DNA from: Butyrivibrio sp. INlla14
Lineage (GTDB): Bacteria > Bacillota > Clostridia > Lachnospirales > Lachnospiraceae
Length of the DNA stretch: 64,000 nt
Assembly (NCBI RefSeq): GCF_900102515.1
Contig: NZ_FMVS01000008.1
Location: forward strand, 62,001-126,000
Direction of reading: 5' to 3'
In this document: one piece after another, positions 51,484 to 61,707 of the stretch
Layout: each line of letters opens with the position of its first letter
Position numbering within the stretch: position 1 is the first letter of the stretch
The notes under the pieces: model-generated
Database searches by the model: none
What the model saw: only the letters and a program-made list of their open reading frames with translations
Told to the model about the DNA's origin: nothing
Program-made: the position numbers and the translations under genes

Positions 51484-52398
51484 ATGGAGAAAACAGTTAG
51501 GGCTAAAAAGAGCGAGTTTGCAAGAGCTTCCTTTGGAGATAAGATTTTTCTTCTTGTTGGATATATTCTGCTTGCTGCCTTTGTTATGGCAATTATAGGT
51601 CCCGTAGTCTACATTATCGTAGCTTCTTTTATGGATCCTATAACTCTGCAGAACAAGGGAATTGTATTTGATTTTAGTAAGTGGACACTTACAGCTTATG
51701 AGAGAGTTATGACCAACTCCCAGATATGGATTGGTTTTAGAAACGCAATTATATACTCTGTACTATTTGCAGTAATTTCAGTGTTTATCACACTTTTATG
51801 TGCTTACCCAATGTCAAGGGATGATTTTAAGGGCAGAAAGTTCTTTAATGCGATCTTTATCATCACAATGTTCTTTGGCGGCGGACTTATTCCTACATAC
51901 CTTCTTATCAGTAACATGGGGCTACTTGATACCATGTGGGCAGTAATTCTTCCTGGATCCTTTAGCGTATGGAACATGATAATTGCAAGGACATACTTTA
52001 AGGGAATACCAAGTGAGCTTAGAGAGGCTGCTGATGTAGATGGAGCCAATGAATTGGTGTTCTTTTTCAGGATTCTTCTTCCTGTATGTACACCACTTAT
52101 AGCAGTTTTGATACTGTGGCAGTTTGTAGGAATGTGGAACAGCTATTTTGATGCGATGATCTATCTTAATTCTGCAGACAAGCAGCCACTTCAGCTGGTA
52201 CTAAGAGCTATTCTTATCCAGAATGAACCGGATCCCGGAATGATTGCAGATATGCAGAGTACAGCACAGAGAGCTCAGCTTGCAGAGCTTCTTAAATATG
52301 CAACCATCATTATTTCAAGCTTACCACTTGTTGTAATGTATCCATTCTTTCAGAAGTATTTTGATTCAGGAATCATGGTTGGCTCAGTTAAGGGCTGA
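51484..52398 (+). CDS. sugar ABC transporter permease, YtcP/UgpE type
   Basis: A 304-residue second permease with six helices. EAA loop ELREAADVDGANELVFFFRI; N-terminal VYIIVASFMDPITL and C-terminal YFDSGIMVGSVKG are typical YtcP marks. Start: AAGGAGAAGAG before ATG 51484, 13 bp after the first permease; the frame extends upstream without a ribosome site. Partner of the 50550 permease. Confidence 0.94.
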   Translation: MEKTVRAKKSEFARASFGDKIFLLVGYILLAAFVMAIIGPVVYIIVASFMDPITLQNKGIVFDFSKWTLTAYERVMTNSQIWIGFRNAIIYSVLFAVISVFITLLCAYPMSRDDFKGRKFFNAIFIITMFFGGGLIPTYLLISNMGLLDTMWAVILPGSFSVWNMIIARTYFKGIPSELREAADVDGANELVFFFRILLPVCTPLIAVLILWQFVGMWNSYFDAMIYLNSADKQPLQLVLRAILIQNEPDPGMIADMQSTAQRAQLAELLKYATIIISSLPLVVMYPFFQKYFDSGIMVGSVKG

Positions 52399-52463
52399 GA
52401 AGAGTTAGCGAACTTCCCCTGGCAACAGGAGATAATAAAGATTTTTTAATAAGGAGAGGGACA

Positions 52464-54116
52464 ATGAAAAAGAAGACAACAAAGTTACTTTCAGCAGCAC
52501 TTGTTCTTACTATGACAGCCGGTATGATCACTGGATGCGGTAAGGGTGCTACAGGTAGTGGGGCAGCAACTGTTTCAGCAGATGACCTTAGTTTCCCATT
52601 GGAGAATAAGGTTACTATTACAGGTACTATCAGCTATCCATCAGGAACTGAGTCAGAACCTAACAACAGAACAATCTTCAAGAGACTTGAAGAGGAGACA
52701 AACGTACATGTTGACTGGACAGCAATTTCAAATGATCAGTGGGGTGACAAGATTCAGCTCAACATGGCCAACAAGAATACTCTTACAGATTTTGTATTCA
52801 ATGCAGGCTTTAGCAATTCAGATCTGATCAGATATTCAGATCAGGGAGTTATTCTTCCACTTGAAGAGTACATTGACAACAACATGCCTAACCTTAAGGC
52901 TGTATTTGATAAGTATCCTGAGTATCGTGCAATGTGCGAGGATTCAGAGGGACATATCTGGGCACTTCCATGGATCGAGCAGCTTGGTTCTAACAAGACA
53001 GCTATCCAGACAGTAGGTAATAACTTTACATACATCAACAAGAAGTGGCTTGATTTCCTGAAACTTGAAACACCTACAACAGTAGATGAGTTCGAGGAAG
53101 TTCTAAAGGCCTTCAAGGATCATGCATCTGAACTTCAGGCTGAGTTTGGTATTGAGGGTGACATCATTCCTATGTCATGCATCATGAACGATCAGGATCC
53201 CAGCCTTCTTATCAACGGTTTTGGCGAGGGCTATGGTGACAATGATATCGGACAGCATATAGCAGTTACAGATGACAAGAAGGTTATCTGCACAGCTACA
53301 CAGGAAGGCTTCAAGTCTGGTATGCAGTGGCTTCACAAGCTCTATGAAGAGGGACTTATTGATCCTGAGTGCTTTACACAGGACTGGTCAACATACGTAG
53401 CTAAGGGTAAGTCACACAGATATGGTGTTTGCTTTACATGGGACGTTGCTAACATTGATAACCTCGAGGATTTCGTTCCACTTGCAGCTCTTAAGGCTGA
53501 CGTTGTTAATGTAACTCCTATGAACAGCTCATTTACATCAGGTTTCGACCGTGGCAGATGCGTAGTAACTTCTAAGTGCGAGAATCCGGCATTTGTATGC
53601 TCATGGCTTGATCTTATGTATGATCCTTTCCAGTCACCACAGAACAACTGGGGAACATATGGTGAGGATGACGAGTTTGATATTTTTGAGCTTTCAACAA
53701 ATTCAAACGGCGACAAGATGTTAAAGCATGCTCCTCTTGGCGATGCTTCTCCTGTAGAGGTTCGTGAGGCTGAGTGTGTAGGCGGTCCTCTTGCAATCCT
53801 TGACGAGTACTACGGCGTATATGTTACATGTCCTGATGATGCACAGTATCGTCTTGACTGGATCAAGGAGTACTACACAGATGATATGAACTGCAAGTAT
53901 GTTTATCCTAACGTATTTATGACAGCTGAAGATACAGAGGCTCTTACAACTATCCAGACAGACCTTATCAGCTTCATCAACTCCAGCAGGAGTAACTTCG
54001 TTATGAACGGTCTTACAGATGCTGAGTGGGATGAGTATCTCAAGCAGGTCAACGCTTATGGCCTTGATGAGTACCTTTCAATCTACCAGAAATATCTTGA
54101 TGAGTTCTATAAGTAA
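52464..54116 (+). CDS. extracellular solute-binding lipoprotein of the fructan ABC transporter
   Basis: A 550-residue lipoprotein. Signal MKKKTTKLLSAALVLTMTAG with the ITGC lipobox (Cys25), a short Gly/Ala spacer, then a large two-lobed binding protein (family 1 type, LipO/YtcQ size). Motifs: RLEEETNVHVDW, TDFVFNAGFSNSDL and NNWGTYGEDDEFD. It would bind oligofructosides outside the membrane and feed the two permeases. Start: AAGGAGAGGG before ATG 52464. A terminator hairpin follows. Confidence 0.92.
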   Translation: MKKKTTKLLSAALVLTMTAGMITGCGKGATGSGAATVSADDLSFPLENKVTITGTISYPSGTESEPNNRTIFKRLEEETNVHVDWTAISNDQWGDKIQLNMANKNTLTDFVFNAGFSNSDLIRYSDQGVILPLEEYIDNNMPNLKAVFDKYPEYRAMCEDSEGHIWALPWIEQLGSNKTAIQTVGNNFTYINKKWLDFLKLETPTTVDEFEEVLKAFKDHASELQAEFGIEGDIIPMSCIMNDQDPSLLINGFGEGYGDNDIGQHIAVTDDKKVICTATQEGFKSGMQWLHKLYEEGLIDPECFTQDWSTYVAKGKSHRYGVCFTWDVANIDNLEDFVPLAALKADVVNVTPMNSSFTSGFDRGRCVVTSKCENPAFVCSWLDLMYDPFQSPQNNWGTYGEDDEFDIFELSTNSNGDKMLKHAPLGDASPVEVREAECVGGPLAILDEYYGVYVTCPDDAQYRLDWIKEYYTDDMNCKYVYPNVFMTAEDTEALTTIQTDLISFINSSRSNFVMNGLTDAEWDEYLKQVNAYGLDEYLSIYQKYLDEFYK

Positions 54117-54135
54117 TTCACATAACAGAAAGGCA

Positions 54136-54162
54136 GGGGGGAGATTTTCTCCTCCCTTTTTT
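54136..54162 (+). terminator. intra-operon terminator after the solute-binding protein gene
   Basis: GGGGGGAG-ATTTT-CTCCTCCC, 8 bp with one wobble, followed by six T. It lies seven bases before the next start codon, so it likely lowers expression of the downstream enzymes relative to the binding protein. Confidence 0.85.
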
Positions 54163-54168
54163 AAAAAA

Positions 54169-55539
54169 ATGAAAAGAAAAATCGCCATAATTGTTTCGCT
54201 TCTTGTATGTATGCTTACAGGATGCGCAGATGCTACAAAAATGGATACTCTTTTTCCAAGAGCTGATGAGAGCTATGTGGGAGATGTAATGGCTCTGTCA
54301 GATGAAAATGGAATATATCTGAATTATTTATATGAAACAGATCATAACGGAGTGGGATATCATCCTATTCATCGTTTCTACACGCGAGACTTTTTGATAT
54401 TTGAGGATAAAGGAGAAGTTCTCCCTTTTGCACAGGATTCTGAAGTACAGGATCTGGCTGTTGGAACTGGTTCTTTTATCATAGATGACCAGGGTAATTA
54501 TCACTGCTTTTACACTGGTCATAATGATTACTACGACACATATGGACTTGATAAAGAGTGTGTGTTACACGCTGTTAGTAAGGACAACAAGACATATACC
54601 AAGAATTATGAAAATGCAATTCATGCTCCGGAAGGTTATAGCACAACGGATTTTCGAGACCCTCAGGTTTACAGGACAGATAATGGCTATTTGATGCTTG
54701 TGGGAGCCAGAAAAGAAAAAGAAAACGAGAGCGCAATTGTGTACTATGAGTCACAGGATTTAGAAAACTGGACTTTTAAGGGGGATTTTTATACCAGCAA
54801 GGATCTGTATTTTATGGAGTGCCCGGATGTTTTTAGCCTGGGAGATAAGTACTACCTGGTATTTAGTTGGAACAACGTGGTCTATTACAGAATCTCAGAT
54901 AATTTCTTTGGACCATGGGATAAAGAGGAGATTGATACTTTCGATGGAGACGGCTTTTATGCTGCCAAGACTTGCGAATTTAAGGGCAAGAGGTATCTTG
55001 TGGGATTTCTCGACCGCAAGAAAAGAGAAAAAGACAGCCTGAAGTATACTTGGGCAGGAAGCGTTCTCGTATATGAACTTAGACAATTATCAGACGGCAC
55101 ACTTGGGGTATGCATGCCTGAACAATATAATGATTATTTCAAAAATATGCTTTTAGATGAAAAGGACCCTATAAATGGCGGCGAGCTTGAGCTTGGGAAG
55201 GTACCAGAGTCCTGCCATTTGTCTCTGGACCTTAATATGTCAGATAAGGGCAGAATGGACCTTGTTTTTAGCAACCCGGAAAGCGGAGAAGAATACAAGC
55301 TTAGTATCGACAACGAGGATGACAATTTATCTTTTAATGCTTTTCCCAACAATCAACCAATAAAGCTTAAAAGCGGCCAGCAATATCACATAGATGTTGT
55401 TGTAGAAAAGGATATTGTAGTTCTCTATGCAGATGGAAAAAAGGCACTGTCAAACAGGATTTATGCAGCAGTTGGGGCTGATTGGAAAATAGAAACTACT
55501 GATTCTGTGGCAGAAAATGTAATGATTTATGGTAAGTGA
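54169..55539 (+). CDS. lipoprotein of the GH32 five-bladed propeller type, divergent
   Basis: A 456-residue lipoprotein (signal MKRKIAIIVSLLVCMLTGC, lipobox LTGC, Cys19). The propeller keeps two GH32 blocks: FRDPQVY with D164 (transition-state Asp) and FMECPDVF with E217 (acid/base). The usual WMNDPNG block is missing; GDVMALSDENG puts D39 where the nucleophile would lie. The C-terminal beta-sandwich (about 330-456) has the usual shape. It may be a surface beta-fructosidase or related glycosidase with altered specificity. Start: ATG 54169 fits the signal peptide, but no ribosome site lies between the terminator T-run and the ATG. Second last enzyme of the operon before the classical GH32. Confidence 0.8.
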   Translation: MKRKIAIIVSLLVCMLTGCADATKMDTLFPRADESYVGDVMALSDENGIYLNYLYETDHNGVGYHPIHRFYTRDFLIFEDKGEVLPFAQDSEVQDLAVGTGSFIIDDQGNYHCFYTGHNDYYDTYGLDKECVLHAVSKDNKTYTKNYENAIHAPEGYSTTDFRDPQVYRTDNGYLMLVGARKEKENESAIVYYESQDLENWTFKGDFYTSKDLYFMECPDVFSLGDKYYLVFSWNNVVYYRISDNFFGPWDKEEIDTFDGDGFYAAKTCEFKGKRYLVGFLDRKKREKDSLKYTWAGSVLVYELRQLSDGTLGVCMPEQYNDYFKNMLLDEKDPINGGELELGKVPESCHLSLDLNMSDKGRMDLVFSNPESGEEYKLSIDNEDDNLSFNAFPNNQPIKLKSGQQYHIDVVVEKDIVVLYADGKKALSNRIYAAVGADWKIETTDSVAENVMIYGK

Positions 55540-55547
55540 GGAATAAA

Positions 55548-57029
55548 ATGAGTGATAAGTTAAACAAAGCACGTGAATATGAAGAAAAAAAGGAGAAGAT
55601 GATAGCTCCCGAGTTTAGACCTCTTTTTCATCTGACACCAAGATGCGGATGGATGAATGATCCTAATGGTTTTAGCATGTATAAGGGCGAGTATCATCTC
55701 TTTTACCAGTATTATCCCTATGATACTGTATGGGGCCCAATGCACTGGGGACATGCAGTTAGTAAGGACCTTATGACCTGGGAATATCTGCCTTGCGCAA
55801 TTGCTCCGGATGAGGAATATGACAAGGATGGATGCTTTTCAGGAAGTGCTATAGAGATGGAGGATGGAAGGCAGCTTCTTGTTTACACTGGTGTTCAGAA
55901 AAAGGAGGATGAGGATGGAAACATCCATGAATATCAGACTCAGTGTATTGCCTTTGGAGATGGCAGAAACTATCACAAGTACGAGAAGAATCCTGTGATT
56001 GACAGCACTATGCTTCCGGAAGGCGCTGGCAAATATGACTTCAGAGATCCTAAAGTGTGGCGTGAAAACGGTAAATACTATATTGTAGTTGGCAACAAAA
56101 CTCAGGACAAGGATGGGCAGCTTCTTCAGTTTGTAAGTGATGATGGCATCAATTGGGCCTATGACAAGACTCTTATAAGGAACAATCACAGATTTGGAGT
56201 TATGTGGGAGTGTCCTGATTATTTTGGCCATGATGGCAAGCAAGTTGTGCTCACAAGCCCTCAGGATATGCTTCCTGAAGAGCTTGAATTCCATAACGGA
56301 AATGGAACATTGTGTGTGATAGGCAGTATTGATGAAAATGGTGATTTCTGCGAGGAAAACTGTCAGGCAGTGGACTACGGAATTGATTTCTATGCGCCTC
56401 AGACAATACTCACAGAGGACGGCCGCAGAGTTATGATCGGCTGGATGCAGAACTGGGATACCTGCGGAATAAGACGCGATGACTTCCCATGGTTTGGACA
56501 GATGAGCCTTCCTAGAGAGATTTCAATTGTAGACAATAGGCTTATTCAGTGGCCTGCAAGAGAAATAGAAAAATATTATGGAAAGAGGATCAGCAGACAG
56601 AATGTCCTTATTTCAGATAGCTGCTCACTTTCAAGCATTGAGGGAAGATGTGTTGATATGACTGTGAGAGTCAGATCAACAGAAAGTGACCTTTCCTACA
56701 AGAAGTTTGAGATCAGGTTTGCTGACAATGGGAAGGCTTATTCAACTATTGAATATGATCCTGAACTTAACATTGTAAAGATAGACAGAAAGCACTCTGG
56801 CAGCAGAAGAGCGATCGTTCACCAGAGACGCTGCAGAGTAGCCGGCAATAAGGGCGAGATATCACTTAGACTTGTCCTTGACAGATACAGTATGGAACTC
56901 TTTATTAACAACGGTGAGCAGGTAATGTCCATGGTCATCCTTACAGATGTTAAGGCAGAGGGCATCAGCTTTAAGGCTGTTGGCGAACTTTTGATGGATG
57001 TTACCATGTACGAGCTTGAGAGGAAATAA
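55548..57029 (+). CDS. GH32 beta-fructosidase / sucrose-6-phosphate hydrolase type
   Basis: A 493-residue cytoplasmic enzyme hydrolysing fructose from sucrose or fructo-oligosaccharides. Catalytic triad readable: nucleophile D38 in WMNDPNG, D167 in FRDPKVW, acid/base E221 in WECPDYF. YQYYPYDTVWGPMHWGHAVS and FSGSAI are substrate-pocket blocks. C-terminal beta-sandwich (about 340-490). No signal peptide, so it acts on imported material. Start: GAGGAA before ATG 55548, eight bases after the previous stop. Confidence 0.95.
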   Translation: MSDKLNKAREYEEKKEKMIAPEFRPLFHLTPRCGWMNDPNGFSMYKGEYHLFYQYYPYDTVWGPMHWGHAVSKDLMTWEYLPCAIAPDEEYDKDGCFSGSAIEMEDGRQLLVYTGVQKKEDEDGNIHEYQTQCIAFGDGRNYHKYEKNPVIDSTMLPEGAGKYDFRDPKVWRENGKYYIVVGNKTQDKDGQLLQFVSDDGINWAYDKTLIRNNHRFGVMWECPDYFGHDGKQVVLTSPQDMLPEELEFHNGNGTLCVIGSIDENGDFCEENCQAVDYGIDFYAPQTILTEDGRRVMIGWMQNWDTCGIRRDDFPWFGQMSLPREISIVDNRLIQWPAREIEKYYGKRISRQNVLISDSCSLSSIEGRCVDMTVRVRSTESDLSYKKFEIRFADNGKAYSTIEYDPELNIVKIDRKHSGSRRAIVHQRRCRVAGNKGEISLRLVLDRYSMELFINNGEQVMSMVILTDVKAEGISFKAVGELLMDVTMYELERK

Positions 57030-57032
57030 AGT

Positions 57033-58004
57033 ATGAAAAAGATAGATGTAGTAGCACTAGGGGAGCTTTTAATAGATTTTACTGCAAGTGGTGACAGCAG
57101 CCAGGGAAATCCTCAGTTTGAGGCAAATCCTGGAGGTGCACCCTGCAATGTGCTCTCTATGCTTCAGAATCTTGGCAATAATACAGCTTTTATCGGCAAG
57201 GTTGGAAGAGACTTTTTTGGAAATATGTTAAAGACGAGAGTGGAAGTACAAGGTGTAGATACCAGTGGCCTTGTAATGGATGACCTTGTTCATACAACTC
57301 TGGCTTTTGTTAATAAGCTTCCAAATGGAGACAGGGACTTTTCTTTTTACAGAAAGCCTGGAGCAGATATGATGCTGACTGCAGAAGACGTGGATGGAAA
57401 TGCGGATCTTGTAAGAAATGCTGACATCTTTCATCTTGGAACTCTTTCTATGACAGATGAACCTGCAAGGGGAGCAACAAAGAAAGCTTTAGAGATTGCA
57501 AAGGAAAGTGGCGCACTTATCTCTTTTGACCCTAATTACAGGCAGCCTTTGTGGGATAGCGTAGACTCTGCGCTAAAGGCTATGAAGTATGGCTTTGAAA
57601 ACTGCGATATATTGAAAATTTCAGATAATGAGATAGAGCTTTTTACTGGCTGCACGGATATCCTTGAAGGAGCTAGAAAGATAAAGGAAGAGTACAGTAT
57701 TTCTATTGTGTTTGCAACTCTTGGCCCTGATGGAAGTATAGCTCTGTACAAAGATATGGTTGTAAAGAGAGATGGATTTAAGAATCCAGATACAATAGAA
57801 ACTACAGGAGCTGGTGATACATTCTGTGCCTGTGCAATAGATTACATACACAGAAACGGCCTTGATGATCTATCTAAAGAGGGGCTTTATGAGTGTCTGA
57901 CCTTTGCAAATGCGGCAGCCTCTATTATTACAACAAGAAAGGGAGCCCTTTCAGTGATGCCCTCAAAAGAAGAAGTAATTGAATTTTTAAATGCCCTTAA
58001 GTAA
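57033..58004 (+). CDS. PfkB family fructokinase
   Basis: A 323-residue ribokinase-fold sugar kinase. N-terminal GELLIDFTASG, the substrate stretch NPGGAPCNVLSML, IGKVGRDFFG and the C-terminal TTGAGDTFCACAI with the catalytic Asp and anion hole. Fructokinase is inferred from its place as the last gene after two GH32 genes: it would phosphorylate released fructose. Start: GAGAGG in the end of the GH32 gene, ATG 57033 three bases after its stop. A strong terminator closes the operon. Confidence 0.93.
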   Translation: MKKIDVVALGELLIDFTASGDSSQGNPQFEANPGGAPCNVLSMLQNLGNNTAFIGKVGRDFFGNMLKTRVEVQGVDTSGLVMDDLVHTTLAFVNKLPNGDRDFSFYRKPGADMMLTAEDVDGNADLVRNADIFHLGTLSMTDEPARGATKKALEIAKESGALISFDPNYRQPLWDSVDSALKAMKYGFENCDILKISDNEIELFTGCTDILEGARKIKEEYSISIVFATLGPDGSIALYKDMVVKRDGFKNPDTIETTGAGDTFCACAIDYIHRNGLDDLSKEGLYECLTFANAAASIITTRKGALSVMPSKEEVIEFLNALK

Positions 58005-58035
58005 GTTGCTTGAGGTTAGTAAAATATTTACCTAT

Positions 58036-58084
58036 AAAAGAAGGAACTATCAATCATTTTAGTGGTTGGTAGTTCCTTCTTTTA
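58036..58084 (+). terminator. terminator of the fructan operon
   Basis: AAAAGAAGGAACTA (58036-58049) and TAGTTCCTTCTTTT (58070-58083) form a 14-bp stem; the T-run is within the right arm. Confidence 0.9.
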
Positions 58085-58223
58085 CTAATTGTACTCAATA
58101 TAATTTTATTTAATACCGATTACAGATAAACTTAATATTATATTAATAATTGATGTGTATAATAAAAAAATAGCGCAGATGTAATAATCTTTTTGCTCTA
58201 AATTATTGATATGGAGGTATATC

Positions 58224-60272
58224 ATGGGCAATAAAACGGAAAAGAAAGCTGGCTCATCACCAAAGGCTGTCAGCACAAGGATTTCTCTTTTGTTTGTTTC
58301 AATGTTACTGATCACTGTTCTGGTAGCTGAGGGCATAACTTATGTTCTTGGCTATGCTATGATCAAAAGTCTTATTTACAGCTCTTTGCAAAATGAGGTT
58401 ACGGCAGATGCCAGCAAAGTTAACAGAGAGCTAAACTCAACCTTCTACTATTTGAATGGTGTAGCTGATGCTGTAGAACAGAATGATTATGATTCAAATC
58501 AGGCTCTGATGGGATATCTTACTGGAACAGTTGGAAGATATGCACTTCTCCCAACAGGAGCATATCTGATGCTGAGCGATAAGACCTTTCTTTATGCTGC
58601 AGATCCCACATACTCCATAGAGGACTGTACAGACAATGTCATGTACAAGGAGGCTATGACTTATACAAATAGCTGGTTTTATTACTACGATGTTCCATAT
58701 TTTGATACAGTAACAGGAGACCTTTGTGCGTCTGTAATCAGGCGTGTACACCTCAAGGATGGGCGAGAGGGCGCCTTTGCTGCAGATATGTTCTTGTCAG
58801 GAATTCAGGAAGAACTTGATGGCGTCCAGCTCTATGAAACTGGCGGAGCGCTTATGATCACTAGTCAGGGGCTTCTTCTCACATATAAAGATAATAAGGA
58901 AGCTTGCGGACAAAATGTGGCCGATATAGCTGATAATCCATTTCTTAAGTCTATAGGTGAATATGCGGCAGCTGAAGCTGGCAAGGAAACTCACGAAGTT
59001 ACAGAGGCTAATGTAGGAGGAGAGAATTATTTCCTTGTTGCTTCTCCTGTAAGTGGAACTGACTGGCTTGTAGTAGCTTATGCAAGGCGGAGCGAAGTTC
59101 TGGCAGCGCTCTACAGGTTACTTGCCATTCTGGCTGTTGTTATATTGGCAGCAATAGTGATAGTGATCCTTGTGATCAACATAGTTTTGAGAAAACTCAT
59201 AAAGAATCCTGTCACAAGCCTTACAGATAATATTGAAAAGATTTCAGGCGGTGACTTTACTGTAGATATATCCTCAAAAGGTGATGATGAAATCGCTTAT
59301 ATGAACAATGCTATGGGACATTTTGTAACCGGCATGAGGACTTCCCTTAGCGAGATAAAAGATGTTTCAGGAAAATTATTTGGAGATGCGCAGACTTCAA
59401 AGAGTACAGCGGAGGATCTTGAGGGAGCTGCTAATGAGCAGTCAGCCAGCATGAATCAGATTCGTGAAAATATCGATAATATGGCCAAGGCTGTCAATGA
59501 AGTAGCTGAAAATGCTACAGTTCTGGCTCAGACAGTTGCAAATGTAACTGAGCAGGAACAGCAGATAGAAGAAACTATGAACGAGCTTGTTTCCAAGGCT
59601 GATTCCGGACAGCATGAGATGGCAGGTGTTGCCAATGGAATGAATGATATTGTCGATTCCATGAAAGATATGGCAGATGCTGTAACAAGTGTTGATGAAG
59701 CTGCAGATAAGATCAATCAGATTGTAGATCTTATCAATTCCATTTCTTCTCAGACAAATCTTTTGTCACTTAATGCCAGCATTGAGGCAGCAAGAGCAGG
59801 AGAAGCCGGAAAAGGATTTGCTGTTGTTGCTCAGGAAATTGGACAGCTTGCCCAGAATTCTGCAGATGCTACCAAACAGATTGCAGATATCATCAAGGAT
59901 ATGTCCGTAAGAGTTCAGCAGCTGTCAGAGAAATCTGAGACTAATACTCAGCTTATAAATAACAGCGCTGATTCTATCAATACAGCTGCTACAACGTTCA
60001 AGGAAATTACGCAGCAGCTATCTGAAGCCAATGATACACTTTCTACCATGGCTGAGCAGATGGAGAAGGTTAATGATGTTGCTACGAACATGGCATCTGT
60101 ATCTGAAGAGCAGTCGGCATCGACTCAGGAAATTGCTGACAATGTTGAAAGAGTTACAGAGGCAGCCAAGGGAGTTGCATCTTCGTCAGAACTTGTTGCA
60201 AGCGCGGCTTCATCAGTTTCTGAGGCAGTTGATACGATCAACGGAAACCTGGATAGATTTACTATTCAATAA
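58224..60272 (+). CDS. methyl-accepting chemotaxis protein with dCache-like sensor
   Basis: A 682-residue chemoreceptor. Membrane helix 1 (about 20-45), an extracytoplasmic double-Cache-like ligand domain (about 46-285), membrane helix 2 (about 290-315), HAMP (about 316-370) and a cytoplasmic signalling hairpin. The hairpin tip reads [20 protein letters not shown] then [20 protein letters not shown], the conserved CheA/CheW contact. Methylation helices flank it. Start: TGGAGG before ATG 58224; the in-frame TTG upstream overlaps the ribosome site. The ligand is unknown; its position after the fructan operon hints at a sugar but is not proof. Confidence 0.94.
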   Translation: MGNKTEKKAGSSPKAVSTRISLLFVSMLLITVLVAEGITYVLGYAMIKSLIYSSLQNEVTADASKVNRELNSTFYYLNGVADAVEQNDYDSNQALMGYLTGTVGRYALLPTGAYLMLSDKTFLYAADPTYSIEDCTDNVMYKEAMTYTNSWFYYYDVPYFDTVTGDLCASVIRRVHLKDGREGAFAADMFLSGIQEELDGVQLYETGGALMITSQGLLLTYKDNKEACGQNVADIADNPFLKSIGEYAAAEAGKETHEVTEANVGGENYFLVASPVSGTDWLVVAYARRSEVLAALYRLLAILAVVILAAIVIVILVINIVLRKLIKNPVTSLTDNIEKISGGDFTVDISSKGDDEIAYMNNAMGHFVTGMRTSLSEIKDVSGKLFGDAQTSKSTAEDLEGAANEQSASMNQIRENIDNMAKAVNEVAENATVLAQTVANVTEQEQQIEETMNELVSKADSGQHEMAGVANGMNDIVDSMKDMADAVTSVDEAADKINQIVDLINSISSQTNLLSLNASIEAARAGEAGKGFAVVAQEIGQLAQNSADATKQIADIIKDMSVRVQQLSEKSETNTQLINNSADSINTAATTFKEITQQLSEANDTLSTMAEQMEKVNDVATNMASVSEEQSASTQEIADNVERVTEAAKGVASSSELVASAASSVSEAVDTINGNLDRFTIQ

Positions 60273-60301
60273 ATTAGAGGCTTTAGAATATAATAAAAAA
60301 G

Positions 60302-60336
60302 ATCCGCGGCGTTATCAAAGCGCCGCGGATTATTTA
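60302..60336. terminator. terminator shared by chemoreceptor gene and aroA
   Basis: ATCCGCGGCG (60302-60311) and CGCCGCGGAT (60321-60330), a perfect 10-bp stem. The minus-strand tail CTTTTTTATT is the better T-run, so it mainly ends aroA; the plus side has TATTTATT. Confidence 0.9.
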
Positions 60337-60355
60337 TTGAATAGGAAATTGCTGA

Positions 60356-61684
60356 TTACAGAAGCCTTTGAAGGTCAGTGAAAAAGCTAGGATATGAGAT
60401 ATTTACACAGGCATCATCAAGTATTCTTGTGGTGCCTTCAGCTGCCAGAGAAGCTATTGCAAAGCTCATGGCAAGACGGTGGTCGTTATGAGTATTTATA
60501 TCTGTGCCATGAAGCGGCTTTCCTCCATGGATTATCATGCCATCTTCGGTAGCTTCGATATCGCAGCCCATAGCTGCCAGATTATCTACCACAGTGGCAA
60601 TTCTGTCTGATTCTTTTACCTTAAGCTCAGCAGCGTCCTTGATTATAGTATCGAAGTTTGCTGTAGCTGCAAGAACAGCCACCATAGGAAGCTCATCTAT
60701 CATAGTAGGGATATCCTTGCCGCCTATCTCAAATCTGTTATTCTGATTGCCATGCAGCTCGCTGTATTTGACAAGGATATCGGCTCTTGGCTCGCCTGCT
60801 TCATTGACGTTCTGAAGAGTAATATCAGCTCCCATCTGTTTGAGAACGGTAAGGATGCCGCATCTTGTCTTATTGATACCGACATTTCTGATAAGGAGCT
60901 CAGAACCAGGTACCATAAGAGCAGCAGCGATAAAGTATGCTGCTGAAGATATATCTCCGGGCACATTTATCTTCATGCCATGAAGTGGCATGCCAGGGCT
61001 TAGTATAGCAGCTGCGCTGCCATCTCTTGCAATTTCATTGTGTATGTCAGCTCCAAAGGACTGGAGCATTATCTCTGAATGGTTTCTGGATAGGGCAGGC
61101 TCATAGACTACGGTGTCGCCATCTGCATAGAGGCCTGCAAGGAGAATACAGGATTTAACCTGTGCTGAAGCTACAGGATTTCTGTAGTTTATGCCATGGA
61201 GCTTTCTGCCGCCCTTTATTATAAGAGGAGCACAGCCATTTCCCATCATAGAGGAAACATCAGCACCCATCTGGGTCAGGGGCTTGATGATGCGGTTCAT
61301 GGGTCTTTTCTCTATGGAAATATCTCCTGTTATAGCAGAGTCAAAGGGCTGAGCCGCCAGGATTCCGGTCATAAGTCTTGTAGTCGTGCCGCTGTTTCCG
61401 GTATAGAGAGTAGATGAAGTATCTGTAAGGCCATGGAGCCCCTTTCCGTGAACTGTGATAGTTGGGACGCCATTAGTCGGTCTCATACTATGGTCAATGA
61501 TGATTCCAAGCTTTCTGAAACAATCAATAGTTGAAAGGCAATCTGCACTCTCCAGGAAACCTGTAATTTCAGTAGTTCCCTCTGCAAGAGCGCCGAACAT
61601 GATGCTCCTGTGGGATATTGATTTGTCACCAGGGACAAATACGTCCCCTTTAAGTGGGTGAGATGCTTTTTCAAGTGATATCAT
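60356..61684 (-). CDS. aroA: 3-phosphoshikimate 1-carboxyvinyltransferase (EPSP synthase)
   Basis: A 442-residue enzyme joining shikimate 3-phosphate and phosphoenolpyruvate. Motifs: FVPGDKSISHRSIMFGALAE (substrate site), LYTGNSGTTTRLMTGIL, EKRPMNRIIKPLTQMGAD, ASAQVKSCILLAGLYADG, DIPTMIDELPMVAVLA and LKVKESDRIATV. Start: TTTGGAGG seven bases before the ATG at 61684. It lies 23 bp after tyrA and is probably co-transcribed for aromatic amino-acid synthesis. Confidence 0.97.
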   Translation of the reverse strand: MISLEKASHPLKGDVFVPGDKSISHRSIMFGALAEGTTEITGFLESADCLSTIDCFRKLGIIIDHSMRPTNGVPTITVHGKGLHGLTDTSSTLYTGNSGTTTRLMTGILAAQPFDSAITGDISIEKRPMNRIIKPLTQMGADVSSMMGNGCAPLIIKGGRKLHGINYRNPVASAQVKSCILLAGLYADGDTVVYEPALSRNHSEIMLQSFGADIHNEIARDGSAAAILSPGMPLHGMKINVPGDISSAAYFIAAALMVPGSELLIRNVGINKTRCGILTVLKQMGADITLQNVNEAGEPRADILVKYSELHGNQNNRFEIGGKDIPTMIDELPMVAVLAATANFDTIIKDAAELKVKESDRIATVVDNLAAMGCDIEATEDGMIIHGGKPLHGTDINTHNDHRLAMSFAIASLAAEGTTRILDDACVNISYPSFFTDLQRLL

Positions 61685-61707
61685 TGCTGCCTCCAAAGGT
61701 TTTTAAT

